A stretch of 5,959 nt of DNA, taken from Deltaproteobacteria bacterium. Lineage in GTDB: Bacteria > Desulfobacterota > Syntrophia > Syntrophales > UBA5619. Of this stretch, positions 5,479-5,959 are shown piece after piece. The stretch lies in NCBI GenBank assembly GCA_021372695.1, contig JAJFTY010000100.1:1-5959 (forward strand), in the 5' to 3' direction. Below the pieces are notes generated by a model. The model saw nothing but the letters and a program-made list of their open reading frames with translations. It did no database searches and was not told the DNA's origin. How positions within the stretch are numbered: position 1 is the stretch's first letter; each line of letters begins with the position of its first letter. The position numbers and the translations under genes are program-made.

Positions 5479-5959
5479 TCATCGGTCAGCCGTGTCATCG
5501 GAATTCCGCATCCCCGCTCGGATTATACCATGGCTTTCCCTTGTGAAAGCGTAGAGGACCACGCCCGCTAGCATCGCCCCCGCGCAGACGAGAAACATCA
5601 CCCGGAAAGCTTCGTGGCTGACCATCGAGGTGGGATAGAGTGCCTTCATGAGAAGGCCGAGGCCCTGCATGAAGACACCGGCCCCCACGATAGCGAAAAA
5701 GTTCAGTACCGTCAGGGCCGTCGCCGAGCGTTCAGGCGGCGTGAGCTCCTTGAGATGGGCATAGGGGATACTCGAGGTACTGGCGAAGACCCCGAAGGCC
5801 GCAAAAAGCACAACCAGGAGCCAGAGCGGCGCGCCGACGGGGACGAAGGCAAGTCCGGCCAGCGTGAGAGAAAGCCCCGCCAGGGCCATGACCATGATCC
5901 CTTTCCTTTTCCTGAACACGCGGTCCGACAGGAAACCGCTGACGGGATTCCCGATGACG
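5479..5959 (-). CDS. Major facilitator superfamily transporter, C-terminal part (start outside window)
   Basis: Open frame from the window edge (first full codon at 5958) to TGA at 5481-5479, giving 159 residues. The visible part begins with GNPVSGFLSDRVFRKRKG, a form of the MFS cytoplasmic-loop motif GxLSDRxxRRKxG, here probably the loop between helices 8 and 9. Four hydrophobic helices follow at about 20-39, 45-67, 82-105 and 119-140, matching the last four helices of a 12-helix carrier. A short polar tail rich in Arg, Ser and Asp follows. PPERSATALTVLNF precedes the third visible helix, as in other MFS carriers. An internal GTG at 5919 is not a credible start because the motif continues upstream. 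The substrate cannot be read; uptake of the organic acid handled by the downstream operon is a plausible guess from position only. It is separated from the regulator by about 257 bases and a hairpin, so it is probably a separate transcript. Confidence 0.88.
   Translation of the reverse strand, partial: VIGNPVSGFLSDRVFRKRKGIMVMALAGLSLTLAGLAFVPVGAPLWLLVVLFAAFGVFASTSSIPYAHLKELTPPERSATALTVLNFFAIVGAGVFMQGLGLLMKALYPTSMVSHEAFRVMFLVCAGAMLAGVVLYAFTRESHGIIRAGMRNSDDTADR

Overview
The window is one strand's worth of genes: every supported gene reads on the minus strand, so transcription runs from high to low coordinates. The content is a bacterial fatty-acid/branched-acid CoA metabolism locus. The base composition is moderate to GC-rich by eye. 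A split (two-gene) B12 acyl-CoA mutase, an epimerase, a CaiC-like acyl-CoA synthetase and a FadR/FCD-type GntR regulator together would fit an anaerobic or syntrophic Desulfobacterota-like (former Deltaproteobacteria) genome. That taxonomic guess rests on gene content alone and is weak.

Layout, in transcription order. (1) 5958-5479: C-terminal part of a major facilitator superfamily transporter whose start lies outside the window. (2) 5478-5222: intergenic, with a hairpin below the transporter, then a recognisable promoter and a palindromic operator in front of the next gene. (3) 5221-4529: GntR-family regulator with an FCD ligand-binding domain. (4) 4528-3781: about 750 bases without a convincing gene. 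Its last part holds an AT-rich control region with a perfect 12-base palindrome and a long, probably structured mRNA leader. (5) 3780-1: a tight four-gene operon: mutase catalytic subunit, mutase B12-binding subunit, methylmalonyl-CoA-epimerase-like protein, and acyl-CoA synthetase (its C-terminal end is cut by the window edge). Gene junctions are 25 bases, a one-base TGATG overlap, and 2 bases, so co-expression is very likely.

Working model: the synthetase makes an acyl-CoA thioester, the two-subunit adenosylcobalamin mutase rearranges its carbon skeleton, and the VOC-fold epimerase interconverts the alpha-carbon stereoisomers. The simplest reading is the succinyl-CoA / methylmalonyl-CoA branch of propionate metabolism. 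However, the mutase keeps the Tyr/Arg pair typical of carboxylated (malonyl/succinyl-type) substrates while many other CoA- and substrate-contact positions differ from the classical enzyme. A related but different, perhaps alkyl-substituted, substrate is therefore a real possibility.

The regulator's own control region and the mutase operon's control region share the exact 12-base string TGTATACAATTT, centred on a palindrome of the kind bound by FadR/FCD regulators. This suggests that the regulator controls both itself and the mutase operon.
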